A DNA stretch of 64,000 nt from Alterisphingorhabdus sp038748365 (GTDB lineage Bacteria; Pseudomonadota; Alphaproteobacteria; Sphingomonadales; Sphingomonadaceae), in the NCBI GenBank assembly GCA_038748365.1, contig JBCDIZ010000007.1, positions 62,001 through 126,000 on the forward strand, given 5' to 3'. The notes below the pieces were generated by a model, which did no database searches, was not told the DNA's origin, and worked only from the letters and a program-made list of their open reading frames with translations. This document shows, one piece after another, positions 27,232-38,576 of this stretch. The position numbers and the translations under genes were made by a program. Each line of letters opens with the position of its first letter. The stretch's first letter is position 1.

Positions 27232-27297
27232 GCATTCAAGTCTGACGGAAACGCTTTTTGTCTTTGCACCGCCCCTTCAGCGGTTTAGCGTCAATCT

Positions 27298-28677
<1,380 letters not shown>

Positions 28678-30128
28678 GCCTAGCCGCACTGACCGTGCTT
28701 ATGCTGCTGGATACAAGGCGCAGTTTATCTGTTCCGGCCTGTGGAATGGTGGCAAGTCGCTGGAGTATATCGAAGCCGATGAGCTGACCGGCATTTATGA
28801 TCGCATCGCCGATATTGTGCCGACGCTCGAGCCGGTCATCAACGAACAGGACCATATTGTCAGCGTACGCTTTGCCGATGATATGCCGCCGCGTATGGCG
28901 CGTTGGGACCGGATGCGCGGCTGTATCTCTGCGCCCATTGGTGCGACAGATTTTGGCCCCTATTTCACTGGCCAAAGGCGGCCCGATCTGGATGACAAAA
29001 AATGGCCCTGGGGTGATCGCGAGGCGAAACTCCCGCGCAGCGCCGATTATGCCGCTATTGACGCAATTGCGGCGAGTGCTTTTCGGGCAGATGATTTTAA
29101 GGAAGGCGAAAAGCGCTTTGGCGGCAAAACCAGCGCTGTTCTGATCGCTAATAGCAAAGGCATTATCTGGGAAGGCTATAAACCGGGCCATGATAAGCAT
29201 ACGGCGCAGCGCACATGGTCGGTTGCCAAATCCATAGCTGGCACGCTGGTCGGTGCTCATATCGATGATACTAGCAAAGCTGCACCGGTGCCCGCCTGGC
29301 AAATGACCAGCGATCCGCGCGCAGCCATAAGCTATGGTGATCTGCTGCGCATGGCCAGCGGTCTGCAATCTGATACCGCGGGCAACCGGACCGACCCGAT
29401 CTATATGGGCGGCGCCAGCGTCGTCCAGCGCACTTCAGGCTGGCCACTGCTCCACCCGCCGGGTACCCGTTTTCGCTATGCCAATAATGATACGCTGTTG
29501 GCCGTGCTGGCTACGGTCGAAGAGCGTCGGCAGATGAATGAAGCCCATAATAAAGTCAGTCGTGGCATAACCCAAAGATTCCTGTTCGATCCCTATACTC
29601 TGTTCTTCAGGCTGGGCATGACCCGCACTTGGGCCGAACATGACTGGCAGGGGAATTATGTGCTTTCCAGCCAAGTGTGGACTACGGCGCGCGATCTGAC
29701 CCGGCTGGGGCTGCTCTATCTCAATGACGGGATGTGGTATTATGACGGCAGCACAGAGCGGCGCCTGCTGCCCGAAGGCTGGCGCGATTATGTCAGCGCG
29801 CCATCCGGGCCACAACCTGATGGCCCATTCGGCTATGGCGCAACCTTCTGGCTGATGAACAAGAGCGAAGGCATCCCAAAAGACACCATCGCCGCATTCG
29901 GGAATCGTGGCCAGTATCTCGTCATCATCCCGTCACGTGACTTGATTATCGTGCGTCGCGGCTATGATACGCGCGAGGACAGGTTCAATATACAACTGTT
30001 TACACGGCAAGTGCTTTCTGCGCTGCCAGAATAGCTTTGCTGCCCTTGTTGCCGACACAGCCAACATGATAGATGCGCGCCATCTGTCGTCACCATAGTT
30101 ACGACGCTGTAACAAGGGGAGCTACTAC

Positions 30129-31349
30129 GTGGAAAACTTCAATATCATGGGCTATACGCTCGATCTCGACATATTGGTGGAGTGGGGCACAAAGCTCCTT
30201 TTTGCCATCCTTATCTATATCGCGACCAAGTTCATCGCATCGGCCTGCAAATGGGCTTTTGCCAAGCTGGTCAACCGTATCGAGCTGCTTCAGCGAGACA
30301 CCGGTTCAGGTAGTAGCATTGGCGATTCACTCGGCACGATTGTGGGCCTGATTGTCTGGCTGTTCGGCTGGATTGCGATCCTGAACGTATTCCAACTCAA
30401 TGAGGTTACCGGCCCGCTGAAGGCGCTGCTCGACACGGTAATGGGTTTCATCCCGAATATTGTTGGCGCAGGCATCATTTTCTTCATCGGCATGATTGTT
30501 GCCAAAATCGTACGCGATCTGGTCACGACCTTCCTGCAGACCGTCAACTTCGACAAATGGTTCACCCGCGCAGGTGGTGATGAAGTCACCGGCAACAGCG
30601 CAATCACCAGCACACTAGCGAATATCGTGTATGTGTTGATTATCGTTCCGGTTGCGATTGCTGCCCTGCAGGCGCTGAAGATTTCTTCCATCAGCGACCC
30701 AGCAGTAACCGTATTGGAAATGATCCTTGGTGCTATCCCGCTTATCATTGGCGCGGCACTAGTGCTGGGCATTGCTTATCTGATTGCACGCTGGGTTTCC
30801 GGTTTGCTGGAAGATATCTTGCCAGGCCTGGGCGTCGATCGTTCGGTTAATGCCATGGGAATTCTACCAGAAGGCACCTCGGTGTCGGGAATTGTCTCCA
30901 AGCTGGTCATGATTGCCATCATGCTGTTTGCCGCCATCGCGGCAACGCGTCTGCTCAACTTCCCTGAGCTCACTGCAATCCTGGACAATATTCTCGAACT
31001 GGGTGGTCGCGTATTGTTCGGCGGCGTAGTGATTGCTGTTGGCTTCTTTATCGCCAATCTGCTGGCCCGTTTCATGGGTGCGCAGAACCCGCTTGCGGCT
31101 TCGGTCGTGCGCTATGCTGCGCTTATCCTGTTTGCTTTCATGGGCTTGCAATTCATGGGCGTGGGCAATGAGATCGTCCAGACAGCATTCACCGCACTGG
31201 TCGCCACCATCGGTGTCGCCGCTGCCATCGCCTTTGGCATGGGCGGTCGCGATGCCGCTGCACGCCAGCTGGAGAAAATGCAGGGCGAGCCAGAACCCAA
31301 GAAAACAACTCGTCGCGCTCCGGCGAAAAAGGCTGCCTCGGAAGACTAA
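30129..31349 (+). CDS. Small-conductance mechanosensitive ion channel (MscS-type, TM-helix repeats)
   Basis: A 406-residue inner-membrane protein with about five to seven membrane helices and the repeated TM_helix motif (VMGFIPNIVGAGIIFFIGMI; LGAIPLIIGAALVLGIAYLI; ILELGGRVLFGGVVIAVGFF). It ends AAAIAFGMGGRDAAARQ, a known ending of this CmpX-like MscS subgroup, followed by a basic tail. It uses GTG at 30129, supported by GGGGAG eight bases upstream; the in-frame ATG lies six codons later. Likely gates on membrane tension. Confidence 0.87.
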   Translation: MENFNIMGYTLDLDILVEWGTKLLFAILIYIATKFIASACKWAFAKLVNRIELLQRDTGSGSSIGDSLGTIVGLIVWLFGWIAILNVFQLNEVTGPLKALLDTVMGFIPNIVGAGIIFFIGMIVAKIVRDLVTTFLQTVNFDKWFTRAGGDEVTGNSAITSTLANIVYVLIIVPVAIAALQALKISSISDPAVTVLEMILGAIPLIIGAALVLGIAYLIARWVSGLLEDILPGLGVDRSVNAMGILPEGTSVSGIVSKLVMIAIMLFAAIAATRLLNFPELTAILDNILELGGRVLFGGVVIAVGFFIANLLARFMGAQNPLAASVVRYAALILFAFMGLQFMGVGNEIVQTAFTALVATIGVAAAIAFGMGGRDAAARQLEKMQGEPEPKKTTRRAPAKKAASED

Positions 31350-31374
31350 TTCCGGGCAGATAATGCCTTTTAGA

Positions 31375-31410
31375 AAGGGTGGCTGCTATCTTGGCAGCCA
31401 CCTTTTTTCT
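31375..31410 (+). terminator. Rho-independent terminator after mechanosensitive channel
   Basis: GGTGGCTGC, a seven-base loop, GCAGCCACC and then TTTTTTCTTT. Perfect nine-bp stem with a T run. Confidence 0.9.
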
Positions 31411-31436
31411 TTGTCGGCTATCGTTACTATATCCAG

Positions 31437-32324
31437 ATGATGCGCCGCTTCTCGTCTTTCGCCTGTTTCGATTGGTCCGGACAAGCTGTGGCCTTTCCCA
31501 ACGGCATATCCTTAGCTGTTCTGGGTGAAGCCGCAGACGCAAAACCAAAATCCATAGCTCCGCCACAAGGCTGGAGCCGGGAAGCGGTCAAACACTGGCT
31601 GTTGCAACAGGCCGAGAATGGCCACGATGTCCTGATCGGCTTTGACCTCTCCCCCGCTCTGCCCTTTTGTGATGATGGTGCCTATTTCCCAGGCTGGCCC
31701 GAAAGCCCATCTGATGCTCGTCAATTGTGGCGCATGATCGAGGAATTGGCAGCCGGTGAACCGTATATGGCAGCATCGCAAATGGTCCGCGACCATCCAC
31801 AAGTCCGCCGCTATTTTCGCCACGGCAAGGGCGATGTTGGCGACCGTTTCGGCAGTCTCGGTACTGGGCGACTGCGCGTGGTTGAACATGTGCAGCGCGA
31901 GACCGGACAGGCGGCAAGCGCCAGTTGTTTCAATCTGGTCGGCGCTGCACAGGTTGGTAAATCGAGCCTGACCGGTATGCGTCTTTTCCATCAGCTAGAG
32001 GGACGTATCCCGATCTGGCCTTTTGATCCAATCCCGGAAACCGGCCCGGTGATTGTCGAAATTTATACCAGCATTGCCGCCATGGATGCCGGCCTGCGCA
32101 AAGGGCAAACCAAGATCCGCGATCGCGTGACACTGGTTGATGCCCTTGATCAGCTGAACTGTCTACCACCAACGCGCCTGCCCGATTATAGCGACCATCG
32201 CACCGATGCCATCATCACTGCGGCATGGCTGCGACAGACTGCACCGCAGCGACAATATTGGCAGCCAGAAGCGCTGGATAGCAAGATAGCCGCAACCGAG
32301 GGCTGGACCTTTGGCGTAACATAG
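31437..32324 (+). CDS. Uncharacterised RNase H-fold (DUF429-like) protein
   Basis: A 295-residue cytosolic protein. Three acidic motifs in RNase-H order are visible: ACFDWSGQ near residue 12, VLIGFDLSPALPF near 70, and SDHRTDAIITAAWLR near 265. This pattern resembles DUF429-type predicted nucleases, although the spacing is long and the match is mine alone. It is 23 bases upstream of tRNA-Thr, so the two may share a transcript. No function is known. Confidence 0.7.
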   Translation: MMRRFSSFACFDWSGQAVAFPNGISLAVLGEAADAKPKSIAPPQGWSREAVKHWLLQQAENGHDVLIGFDLSPALPFCDDGAYFPGWPESPSDARQLWRMIEELAAGEPYMAASQMVRDHPQVRRYFRHGKGDVGDRFGSLGTGRLRVVEHVQRETGQAASASCFNLVGAAQVGKSSLTGMRLFHQLEGRIPIWPFDPIPETGPVIVEIYTSIAAMDAGLRKGQTKIRDRVTLVDALDQLNCLPPTRLPDYSDHRTDAIITAAWLRQTAPQRQYWQPEALDSKIAATEGWTFGVT

Positions 32325-32347
32325 CTATAGAGCCCGGAAAGAATCAG

Positions 32348-32423
32348 GCCGAATTAGCTCAGCTGGTAGAGCAACCGCCTTGTAAGCGGTAGGTCATCCG
32401 TTCGAGTCGGATATTCGGCACCA
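32348..32423 (+). tRNA. tRNA-Thr(TGT)
   Basis: Acceptor GCCGAAT pairs with ATTCGGC, anticodon stem ACCGC/GCGGT, loop CTTGTAA with anticodon TGT, T-loop TTCGAGT, discriminator A and encoded CCA. 76 bases, intact. Confidence 0.97.
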
Positions 32424-32781
32424 CCCCTTTTCTTGATGCATTTCATGCAATTGTCTCAAAGGCCTTTAGGCTGGTATATATTGTTGCATAAGCGAACTGC
32501 ACAGCTGCAGCAGATAGACTTTACGGTAAACGTCACTTTCATCCTAATCGGACCGATATTATACGTTGCAATTCTGCCACATATTGTGCAGCGCAGCGTA
32601 GAAAATCTATTGTGCAGTGCAGCATAATACGTTGCATTTTTGCCACGGCTTTTATGCAAGTCTGATGACAATAGCGTTTTTCAATTGTCGGAGTCTCCCC
32701 AGAATCCTATCAGCAAGGTCCGAAAGGGCATAGAATAGCCCGCCTATTGCAATTGCGCGTCGCATCTCAGGGAGAGACCGA
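32424..32781. promoter_or_regulatory. 358-base upstream region of TonB receptor 1 with paired repeats
   Basis: No gene is seen. Two short repeats occur twice: ATACGTTGCA..TTCTGCCAC (32561-32580) and ATACGTTGCATTTTTGCCAC (32627-32646), enclosing TATTGTGCAGCGCAGC (about 32582-32597) and TATTGTGCAGTGCAGC (32609-32624). A further TGCA-rich cluster (CTGCACAGCTGCAG) lies near 32498. The GGGAGAG before the ATG at 32782 is the ribosome site. The repeats look like duplicated operator half-regions. Confidence 0.5.
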
Positions 32782-35445
32782 ATGAGAATAACCCCCAATG
32801 TTACAAAAGCCTTGCTGCTGTCCGGTGTCGGCATCGGTTCGCTGGGCTTTTCCGTAGCCGCCCATGCTGAGGAACAGGCTCAGCCTGAAGCTGCTCCACA
32901 GGAAGAGGCGCAGGACGAATTTGATGATGATTTTGACGATAATGTCATCATCGTGACCGCCAGTAAGCGTGAAACCACGCTGCAGGAACTGCCGGTTTCC
33001 GTTTCTGTGACTTCACAGGACACCATCGACCAAGCTCAAATCCGTGACATTATTGATCTACAGACCGTAGCTCCCTCGCTGCGTGTCAGCCAGCTGCAGA
33101 GTTCTACCAACACCACATTCATCATTCGTGGTTTCGGTAACGGCGCCAACAATATCGGCATTGAGCCTTCTGTTGGTGTTTTTATTGACGGCGTGTTCCG
33201 GTCGCGTTCAGCAGCCCAGATCGGTGACCTTGTCAACGTAAACCGCGTGGAAGTTCTACGCGGTCCGCAATCGACCTTGTTCGGTAAGAATGCTTCTGCT
33301 GGTGTAATCAGTGTTGTCACCCGCGAGCCACAATTTGAATTTGGCGGCAATTTCGAAGCTACCTACGGTAATTTTGATCAGGTTGTTCTGCGTGGAGACC
33401 TGACTGGGCCGATTACTGATACACTCGCTTTCTCAGTTGATGCCAATTACAATCGTCGCGACGGCTTTTTCGATATCGTCAATCTCAACGAAGACATTAA
33501 CGATCGTAACCGTTGGGGCACGCGTGGTCAGTTGCTTTGGGAACCGACCGAGGATCTCAAGTTCCGCTTGATCGGCGATTATTCTAGTATTGATGAGGCA
33601 TGCTGTTTTGCCGGCAACATTGTAGCCGGTCCTACAGTGCCTGCCATCTTTGCTGTTGGCGGTGCGGTTGACCCGGAAAACCTCTTTGGTGGTAATCAGT
33701 TCCTGAACATCGTCCCGGAAAACGAGGTCGACAGCTATGGCTTCTCTCTACAGACCGACTGGACCACTGGCCCGTTCACTATAACGAACATCACCTCTTG
33801 GCGCCGTCTTGATGCGGCTGAACGACAAGATGTCGATTTCACAAGCGCTGATATTGTGCAAGAGATTGCGGACCAACAGATTGAGACTTTTACGACCGAA
33901 TTCCGCATTGCGTCGGACTTTGACGGACCATTCAACTTCCTGCTTGGTGGCTTCTATTTCAGCGAAGACATCAGCGAAGACAGCCAACTCATTACCGGAG
34001 CAGACGGGCGACAATTCTTTGAGCTTGTTGGCGGTGCCGCAACGGGCGATCCGACTTTTACTTTCAATGCTGCTGAATTTGGTCTCGGCCTTCCGCAAAA
34101 CAGCATTTTTACGCCTGGTCTACTGACCGATGAGAGTTTCTCACTCGACAATACTTCCTTCTCGATTTTCGGCACAGTCGATTTCGAAGTTACAGACAGG
34201 CTAACGCTGACCGCAGGCTTCAACTACACCGAGGATGACAAGGATTTTGCGATCAATACGACCGCATTTGATCCTTTGGGGCAAGTCAATCTGGTCGATG
34301 CTTTCATTGTCGGCGGTATTGCGCAAGCTCTTATGATACCTCCCGGTCAGGTTGATGCGGCTACTATTGCTGCTTTCAGCCAGAATCCGGCAACTGCCCC
34401 TATCTTCCAAGGCATTGCTGGTGCTGCCGTTGACCCGGGGCAAAATCCGCTGCTCGGTCTTTCAGCCTTCCAGTTCCAACCTCCATTCCTGGGTGTCCCG
34501 AACTCGGTTGAAAACGGACAGACTAATGATAGCGATCTCGCCTATACGCTTCGTGCCAATTATGAGGCTACGGATAACATCAATGTCTACTTCACCTATG
34601 CCACTGGCTTCAAGGCGAGCTCGGTCAACTTGTCGCGTGACTCCCGACCTTCCCCGGCGAACTTTACAGCAGGTCCGGGATTATCGACTATTTTGGCACC
34701 ACCTTCGAATATTTTGAATGCTGGTCTCGCTGTACCTAACCTTATCCCGGGCTCACGTATCGCTGGGCCAGAAGAAGCAGAAGTTTTCGAAGCAGGCCTG
34801 AAGGCCCAATTTGATCGTGTCGGATTTAATCTTGCTGTGTTCGACCAGAGACTTCGTGGTTTCCAAAGCAATCCGTTCACAGGGACAGGTTTCCTGCTAC
34901 TCAACGCCGGACTCCAGACTACATTTGGTATCGAATTTGACGCTACAGTTGTACCAATCGATCCGCTGGTACTAACCTTTGCGCTGACCTATCTTGATCC
35001 AAATTATGACGATTTCGATGTTCCGAATCTTGGTTCACTGACTGGATTTACTCCGGCCGGTATACCTCCGATCGCGATGACCACATCTGCGACCTACACG
35101 CATGAGTTCAATAGCGGCGCCGAATTGATCGGTCGAATCGACTATAATTATGAAAGCGATACACAAGTGGTCGACTTCTTGCCCGCTTTTGTCGATCAGA
35201 CAGCCGCAGACCCATTGGCCTCCGGTATTGCAGCAGCGCAGCCATTTACGCGTGAAGTCCATCTGGTCAATGCAGCTCTCACACTGCGCCTAACCAACGG
35301 ACTGGAGTTAAGCGCTTTCGTGAGAAATCTGTTAGACGACCAATTCATCACATCGATCTTCGATGGCGTGGCACAGGCTGGTACAATTTCCGGCTATCCA
35401 AATGCACCGCGTACCTATGGTGGCACAGTTCGTTTCCGGTTCTGA
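32782..35445 (+). CDS. TonB-dependent receptor 1
   Basis: An 887-residue outer-membrane receptor. A signal peptide (to about residue 28) is followed by an acidic linker rich in Asp/Glu and then the plug: VIIVTASKRETTLQELPVSV, SVGVFIDGVFRS, NRVEVLRGPQSTLFGKNASA. The beta-barrel ends in the classical TVRFRF. It imports a substrate using TonB energy. Residues around 275 contain DEACCF, an adjacent Cys pair also present in receptor 2. The type (DDNVIIVTASKRE) is the large catabolic-receptor class of sphingomonads; no substrate-specific genes are adjacent. Convergent with receptor 2. Confidence 0.95.
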   Translation: MRITPNVTKALLLSGVGIGSLGFSVAAHAEEQAQPEAAPQEEAQDEFDDDFDDNVIIVTASKRETTLQELPVSVSVTSQDTIDQAQIRDIIDLQTVAPSLRVSQLQSSTNTTFIIRGFGNGANNIGIEPSVGVFIDGVFRSRSAAQIGDLVNVNRVEVLRGPQSTLFGKNASAGVISVVTREPQFEFGGNFEATYGNFDQVVLRGDLTGPITDTLAFSVDANYNRRDGFFDIVNLNEDINDRNRWGTRGQLLWEPTEDLKFRLIGDYSSIDEACCFAGNIVAGPTVPAIFAVGGAVDPENLFGGNQFLNIVPENEVDSYGFSLQTDWTTGPFTITNITSWRRLDAAERQDVDFTSADIVQEIADQQIETFTTEFRIASDFDGPFNFLLGGFYFSEDISEDSQLITGADGRQFFELVGGAATGDPTFTFNAAEFGLGLPQNSIFTPGLLTDESFSLDNTSFSIFGTVDFEVTDRLTLTAGFNYTEDDKDFAINTTAFDPLGQVNLVDAFIVGGIAQALMIPPGQVDAATIAAFSQNPATAPIFQGIAGAAVDPGQNPLLGLSAFQFQPPFLGVPNSVENGQTNDSDLAYTLRANYEATDNINVYFTYATGFKASSVNLSRDSRPSPANFTAGPGLSTILAPPSNILNAGLAVPNLIPGSRIAGPEEAEVFEAGLKAQFDRVGFNLAVFDQRLRGFQSNPFTGTGFLLLNAGLQTTFGIEFDATVVPIDPLVLTFALTYLDPNYDDFDVPNLGSLTGFTPAGIPPIAMTTSATYTHEFNSGAELIGRIDYNYESDTQVVDFLPAFVDQTAADPLASGIAAAQPFTREVHLVNAALTLRLTNGLELSAFVRNLLDDQFITSIFDGVAQAGTISGYPNAPRTYGGTVRFRF

Positions 35446-35465
35446 TATCGGACCAATATCCAAGG

Positions 35466-35498
35466 AAAAAGGGCGCTGGGAACAGCGCCCTTTTTCTT
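35466..35498. terminator. Rho-independent terminator after TonB receptor 1
   Basis: AAAAAGGGCGCTG-GGAA-CAGCGCCCTTTTT is a perfect stem with an A run before and T run after, so it can work in both directions. Confidence 0.93.
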
Positions 35499-35530
35499 TG
35501 CCTCATGCTACGCAGGCAGCTCTACCGAGA

Positions 35531-35544
35531 GTCCTGACCCTAAA
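35531..35544. repeat. Short remnant of palindromic-element end
   Basis: GTCCTGACCCTAAA equals the outer right end of the element seen at 5575 and 48341. It lies between the two terminators of the convergent receptors. It is too short to be sure. Confidence 0.45.
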
Positions 35545-35545
35545 C

Positions 35546-35577
35546 AAGAAAGGCCATCCCAAAGGATGGCCTTTCTT
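35546..35577. terminator. Bidirectional terminator between TonB receptors
   Basis: AAGAAAGGCCATCC, a four-base loop, GGATGGCCTTTCTT. A perfect 14-bp stem with T-rich ends, placed to end the minus-strand receptor gene. Confidence 0.9.
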
Positions 35578-35618
35578 ACCTGCCGCTTTGTGCGGTCAGG
35601 CCCTCTCCTGCGTCTGCT

Positions 35619-38240
35619 TTAGAATTTGGTACGGACTGTGACCCCGTAAAATGCCGGGTCTTCGATAAAGGCACCGCGTGAACGATCACCGGCAACACCG
35701 CGTAACGGCGTGTTGAAAGTGATACCACGGGTGCGCTCATCAAAGATATTCGTACCCCAGAACTCAATCGTGTAGCGTTCATTCGGCGAGGTGAAGCCAA
35801 TGCGGACATTCATCTTGGCATTCGCTTCCTGTACATCAAACGGGATCAGCGCCGCCGGATTCATCGGATCGGCTGGATCGAACAATGCCGGCTCAATAGG
35901 ATTGGTGCTGGTACGCCGCGAGGATTCATAGCGTACAGTCGCATTTGCGAGGAAAGTCCAATCTGTACCACTGCTGATCGGACCATCATAGGTGATGCCA
36001 AAAATGCCCGTAAATTCAGGAGCATTCACCAGCGGGAAGCCGCAAAGACCTTGGGCAAGAACAGCCGAATTGCCTGTAAGGCCGACATCACAGTTATCCC
36101 CGAACTCAGCATCGGCGTAGGTAATGGCGACATTGGTGGAGATATAATCACTCCACTGCGCGAAAATCTCCAATTCAGCGCCTGTTGAGGTCACGTCATT
36201 GACATTGAATGTCTGAAATTGGACTCCGGTAAACTCGAGAACCTGAAAGTCCTCAATCTCGGTATGGAACAATGCCAAGTTGGCGCGGACACGGCCATCA
36301 AACAATGTCGATTTGATACCAAGTTCATAGGCGTCCACAACTTCAGAATCGAACCGTGGATCAGCGCCCAATGCCGCAGCGGTCGGATCAAGGTTGAAGC
36401 CGCCTGCCTTAAAGCCACGCGAAACACCGCCATAGATCAGATAGTCATCACTCGGTTCCCATGCCAATTGCAGGGTCCAGGTAAGTTGATCATCCTCAAA
36501 ACGATCATCAAACTGGTTCGGCAAAGGTAGGACCGTGGCCAAGTCGATCGGCACGACCGCTCCACCTGGCCCTATCGGCAAATTGGCGACCGGATTTGCG
36601 GGTGCAGCAAAGGGGAAACAGGTCGCACCCACCGTACCTGGTGCCAGAGCAGCCGGTATTGCTCCGGTCACTGCGCCGCTTGCGGCCGCGATACACGCAT
36701 CGCCACTGGTACTAAGCTGTGTAAATGCACCGTCCTTTGTCTCTTCGACATAGCGCGCGCCAGCGGTGAAACTCAGGCTGTCGGTTATATGGAACACATT
36801 ATGGGTAAAGATCGACCAGCTCTCCGCATCCTGAGTGAACAGGTTATTGGCGAACGAGCCATTTGAATCGATACCGCCTACCAGAGCCTGCAGAGGATTA
36901 GGGCCAAGCGATGTTCCAACGGCCGGGAAGAAAGCCGTACCTGCCGCCGCCTGAAAATCAGGCCCCAATGTCATTGACTGTATTTCGCGAATATCTTCAT
37001 TTGCGTAGAAGCCACCAATCAACCAGTCGATTGTGTCATCAAATAATGACCCCTGGAATCGCAGTTCGGCAGTAAATGTCTGAATGTTGGTATCATTCGG
37101 CTGAGAACCGGCGGGATTGAAGTTTGTTCCAGCACCTGAAGTGAACAGGTTAAGACCAACAAAGTCCGATTCTTGACGCGATTGTGCATTGAAATCGCGA
37201 TAAGCAACAATAGCTGTCGCCTGAGCACCGCCCAGATCCCATTTCAACTCGCCTGAAAGACCCCATTGATCATTGGGGTTCTCAAATTGCTGTGAATTGG
37301 AATCGCGACCTTCAAAGGCCTGGAAGCCGGATGCGACAACACCGCCATTTGCTGGCAAGCCATAAGCTGCAAAAGCACCAGCAGCAACTAGGCCGGTCTC
37401 TCGCAAGATCACAGCATCACAGCATTCATCATTGGCATCAATATAATCGCCAATAATGCGCAGGCTGACCTCAGGAGCAGGCTCCCATAGCAGTTGACCG
37501 CGTAGCAATATGCGGTCACGGGTGCCGCTTTCCGCACCGGTTACTACACTGGTGAGAATACCGTCACGATGGCGATACGCGCCGGATACGCGGATACCGA
37601 GGCTGTCCGTAACAACAGGAACGCTGATGCCGCCCTGCACATTGACCTGATTGAAATTGCCATAGGTGGCATTGGCAAAGCCTTCTACTTCGGTAAGGCT
37701 TGGACGTTTGGTGGTGATATTCAATGCACCGGCAGATGTGTTCCGACCGAACAAGGTGCCTTGCGGACCACGCAGAACTTCCAGCCGTTCTAAATCGACC
37801 AAGTCGCCCAGTGCCACACCGGGACGCGATTGATACACGCCATCGATAAACACGCCGACAGAGCTTTCCAGGCCAGTATTGTTACCCGTGGTACCAATAC
37901 CGCGAATACGAATTGAGGTACCTTGTGATTCTGTTTGCGAAGATTGCAGGTTGAAGCTTGAGGATAGCGAACCGAGATTGCGGATATCGACAATACCTTG
38001 TCGGTCCAATTCGACCTGGCTCACAGCCGTCACCGCGATCGGAATGTCCTGAATATCCTGAGCCCGCAATGTCGCGGTCACGATGACAACATTGTCATCA
38101 TCAAAAAAGTCGTCATCCTCATCCTGTGCTGCGATATCGCTATTGTCAGGTGTTTCCTGAGCGTAAGCTGTTCCACAAGCCAGCGACGCCATAGACGCAG
38201 AACAGCACAGCCCCATAAGGGGCTTCCAAACCTTACGCAT
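35619..38240 (-). CDS. TonB-dependent receptor 2
   Basis: An 873-residue outer-membrane receptor paralogous to receptor 1. Signal peptide MRKVWKPLMGLCCSASMASL (cleavage near TAYAQ), acidic linker, plug motifs VVIVTATLRAQDIQDIPIAV, SSVGVFIDGVYQS, ERLEVLRGPQGTLFGRNTSA, and barrel end GVTVRTKF. An adjacent Cys pair (NDECCDA) sits at the same place as in receptor 1. The ATG at 38240 is preferred because GGGAG lies six bases before it; the ATGs at 38246 and 38327 lack proper spacing. Substrate not predictable. Confidence 0.94.
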   Translation of the reverse strand: MRKVWKPLMGLCCSASMASLACGTAYAQETPDNSDIAAQDEDDDFFDDDNVVIVTATLRAQDIQDIPIAVTAVSQVELDRQGIVDIRNLGSLSSSFNLQSSQTESQGTSIRIRGIGTTGNNTGLESSVGVFIDGVYQSRPGVALGDLVDLERLEVLRGPQGTLFGRNTSAGALNITTKRPSLTEVEGFANATYGNFNQVNVQGGISVPVVTDSLGIRVSGAYRHRDGILTSVVTGAESGTRDRILLRGQLLWEPAPEVSLRIIGDYIDANDECCDAVILRETGLVAAGAFAAYGLPANGGVVASGFQAFEGRDSNSQQFENPNDQWGLSGELKWDLGGAQATAIVAYRDFNAQSRQESDFVGLNLFTSGAGTNFNPAGSQPNDTNIQTFTAELRFQGSLFDDTIDWLIGGFYANEDIREIQSMTLGPDFQAAAGTAFFPAVGTSLGPNPLQALVGGIDSNGSFANNLFTQDAESWSIFTHNVFHITDSLSFTAGARYVEETKDGAFTQLSTSGDACIAAASGAVTGAIPAALAPGTVGATCFPFAAPANPVANLPIGPGGAVVPIDLATVLPLPNQFDDRFEDDQLTWTLQLAWEPSDDYLIYGGVSRGFKAGGFNLDPTAAALGADPRFDSEVVDAYELGIKSTLFDGRVRANLALFHTEIEDFQVLEFTGVQFQTFNVNDVTSTGAELEIFAQWSDYISTNVAITYADAEFGDNCDVGLTGNSAVLAQGLCGFPLVNAPEFTGIFGITYDGPISSGTDWTFLANATVRYESSRRTSTNPIEPALFDPADPMNPAALIPFDVQEANAKMNVRIGFTSPNERYTIEFWGTNIFDERTRGITFNTPLRGVAGDRSRGAFIEDPAFYGVTVRTKF

Positions 38241-38576
38241 CCTCATCTCCCACGAAAGATTGCTATGTATTCGGTTCCCAATGCGAAGTTTTGTCTCGTC
38301 TAAAGGGACCTGAAAGAAATTTGTCACAGATAGGACATGGATGCAAATTTTTTTCTCAAACTTCGATTAACTGGTCCAAATTCCAATGTTGCCGCTACGG
38401 CATCCTAGTATATCGCTAAGGGCTTACATGCATTGCATGCAACTCGTGGCAGCATGGCTAGCGGGATGGTGCGTTTTGGCAACAAATGTAAACCGCCATC
38501 ATCTTGCATTTCGGCCTCGGCTATTTAGCGTACAAGCACGATAATAGATCAGGATAAAGACAATAAGGAGAGGCAT
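38241..38576. promoter_or_regulatory. 336-base divergent region between TonB receptor 2 and CaiB gene
   Basis: No gene is seen. It holds a TGCA-rich dyad: ATGCATTGCAT (38428-38438) overlapping TGCATGCA (38434-38441), a possible operator. AAGGAG six bases before 38577 is the CaiB-gene ribosome site. Many T runs lie near 38350. Confidence 0.4.
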
